From assembly GCA_002390025.1 (NCBI GenBank), contig DGRU01000175.1, positions 15,216 to 22,130 of the forward strand: a stretch of 6,915 nucleotides of DNA, written 5' to 3'. A program made the position numbers and the translations under genes. Below are positions 5,491-6,915 of this stretch, piece after piece; the stretch's first letter is position 1; every line of letters starts with the position of its first letter. The DNA is from Lachnospiraceae bacterium UBA4380 (lineage in GTDB: Bacteria > Bacillota > Clostridia > Lachnospirales > Lachnospiraceae). The notes under the pieces were generated by a model that was not told where the DNA came from, did no database searches, and saw only the letters and a program-made list of their open reading frames with translations.

Positions 5491-6915
5491 TTACAGATTT
5501 GCCGCTCCGATCATACCGGCGCTTCTGCCCAGCTCTGCCACAGCGATTTCGGGAATCATACCGTGACGTCCGCCGAAGCAGTCTCTCTCCATCATTTCCC
5601 GGATGGGGCCGGTCATCTCCTGCGCGTGCTCGGACAGGGCACCGCCAAGAAGGATCAGCTGCGGACGGAACATGTTGACAATGTTGACGACGCCGGTTCC
5701 CAGCATCTCCTCGTACTGCTCCACGATCTCCTGCAGGTCGATATTGCCCTTGGCGGCTCCGCGGAAGATCTCCGCCGGCGTCTGCTTTTTGCCGGTGGCC
5801 TCCTCAGCTGCCCGCATAAGGGCCGGCACAGATACATATGCCTCCAGGCAGCCGCGTCGCCCGCAGGTGCATCGTCTGCCGTTGGCACGGACAACCTGAT
5901 GGCCCACTTCGCTGCCGCCCATGATGCCGCCCTCGAAGACCTGGCCGTTCAGAATGATACCACCGCCGACACCGCCGCCGAGAGTAAACATGACAACATC
6001 GGAGTAGTCCTTGCCGGCTCCCGCTACGGCCTCACCGAGTGCCGCACAGTCTGCATCGTTGGCGATGCGCACGGGGCAGGGAATGACCCTTCCGAGTACT
6101 TCTACAAGATCGACATTGTCCCACCGCAGGTTATTGGAATAAAGAACTTTCCCTCTGCGCCTGTCGATCGTGCCCGGCACACCCACACCGACACCGATAC
6201 ACTGGTCCAGAGGAACATTCTGCTCTTCCAGAAGATCCAGTGTGCTCTGTGCCACTTCATCAATAAAAGCCTCCGCCGCCTTTTCCGAGTCAGTTGCGAA
6301 AGTGCGCTGTGCAATGATCTGATTCCGGTCATTTACAAGACCGATCTGCGTCTCGGAGCTTCCTATAGTGATACCCACACGAATGGGGCTGGCCTTCTCC
6401 CGGATCGTCGTGAGCAGGGCGTCGCACTTTCCTTCGATCTGCCAGTCCCCGCTGCCTGCCGCCAGGAAAAAGCTGTCGCCCTTGCGGTAGGAAACGGATT
6501 CTCCTTTACAGCTGATCACACCCTCGCCGTCCAGGATCAAAATGCTCAGGAAGGAGGTCTCGCTCACGGTTCCCTGCATCCTGTAGGTGAGCACTCCGTC
6601 CAGATTCAGCTTGTCAACTGTGAAGTAGTCACAATCTGCCACGTGCGGGTACTCGCTGCCGCTTTTAATGATCGGAACACGGCTTGTCACTGCCAGCGCC
6701 TTCTCGATATGAAGATCGCGCTTTTTACCGTCCTTGCCGACTCTTCCGTAGTCGTAGACGCGGTAAGTGACATTGGAGTTCTGCTGGATCTCGGCAATCA
6801 GGATTCCCTTGCCGATCGCGTGAAGCGTTCCGGACTCGATAAAGAGAACATCGCCCTTCCTGACAGGCACTGCGTTGAGCACCTCGAGAAGCGAATCCTC
6901 CTCGATCCTGCGGGC
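5491..6915 (-). CDS. Mannose-6-phosphate isomerase (C-terminal part) fused to a ROK-family sugar kinase; N-terminus cut by window edge
   Basis: The frame is open to the right edge, so the start is missing; 474 residues are visible. Residues 1 to about 170 match the end of type I phosphomannose isomerase, the zinc enzyme turning mannose-6-P into fructose-6-P: VPVRKGDVLFIESGTLHAIG (16-35) with zinc ligand His32, and IAEIQQNSNVTYRVYDYGR (40-58) with the active-site Arg52. After a linker of a few residues a whole ROK kinase begins at about 179. It has GVGVPGTID (243-251), catalytic Asp287 in ANDADCAALGE, phosphate loop TLGGGVGGG (311-319), and His339 with the zinc motif CTCGRRGC (349-356). The first ATP motif, normally DIGGT, reads TIGSS (183-187) and lacks the Asp. 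If active, the fusion would phosphorylate a hexose and isomerise the product. The lipoprotein gene follows 39 bp downstream. Confidence 0.88.
   Translation of the reverse strand, partial: ARRIEEDSLLEVLNAVPVRKGDVLFIESGTLHAIGKGILIAEIQQNSNVTYRVYDYGRVGKDGKKRDLHIEKALAVTSRVPIIKSGSEYPHVADCDYFTVDKLNLDGVLTYRMQGTVSETSFLSILILDGEGVISCKGESVSYRKGDSFFLAAGSGDWQIEGKCDALLTTIREKASPIRVGITIGSSETQIGLVNDRNQIIAQRTFATDSEKAAEAFIDEVAQSTLDLLEEQNVPLDQCIGVGVGVPGTIDRRRGKVLYSNNLRWDNVDLVEVLGRVIPCPVRIANDADCAALGEAVAGAGKDYSDVVMFTLGGGVGGGIILNGQVFEGGIMGGSEVGHQVVRANGRRCTCGRRGCLEAYVSVPALMRAAEEATGKKQTPAEIFRGAAKGNIDLQEIVEQYEEMLGTGVVNIVNMFRPQLILLGGALSEHAQEMTGPIREMMERDCFGGRHGMIPEIAVAELGRSAGMIGAANL

Overview
The window looks like chromosomal DNA of a mid-GC Gram-positive anaerobe of the class Clostridia, most likely Lachnospiraceae-like. 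This is inferred from purine-rich Shine-Dalgarno sites, two lipoprotein signal peptides, Firmicutes-type ion transporters and a family of GGGACGGTTCT intergenic repeats. No rRNA, tRNA, insertion sequence or CRISPR array is visible. There are six protein genes: five on the minus strand (two of them cut by the window edges) and one, a LysR regulator, on the plus strand.

Left part (1-1900). The first gene is the start of a minus-strand lipoprotein, cut by the left edge. Its upstream region carries an 11-bp-spaced direct repeat placed before a -10 like a PhoB/PhoP (OmpR-family) site. Next is a minus-strand ClC-family anion transporter (353-1615) with its own extended -10 promoter and a hairpin in its leader. 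Copies of the GGGACGGTTCT repeat lie on both sides of the ClC gene. The upstream cluster (1731-1852) contains a long near-perfect palindrome.

Middle part (1870-4470). A strong hairpin terminator follows a minus-strand CPA2-type cation/proton antiporter (2044-3252). The antiporter is divergent from a plus-strand LysR-type regulator (3507-4376), which suggests local control of the antiporter. The intergenic gap holds a TATAAT promoter for the antiporter, a 27-bp AT-only palindrome over its -35 region, and a nearly T-free, A-rich leader before the regulator. A bidirectional terminator (4435-4469) separates the regulator from the convergent operon to its right.

Right part (4470-6915). A minus-strand pair, probably co-transcribed with a 39-bp gap, runs in from the right edge. 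The first gene is a fused protein: the C-terminal part of a type I mannose-6-phosphate isomerase joined to a ROK sugar kinase. Its N-terminus lies outside the window. The second gene is an exported lipoprotein with a metallo-beta-lactamase (COG2220/UlaG-like) domain on an acidic linker coded by 18-bp tandem repeats.

The left and middle parts are about ion transport (anion carrier, cation/proton antiporter, regulator, possible phosphate-controlled lipoprotein) and the right part about hexose phosphate metabolism. I see no convincing multi-gene novel system. The most interesting points are the isomerase-kinase fusion with an altered ATP-phosphate motif, the Pho-box-like site, and the repeat family with co-varying stems.
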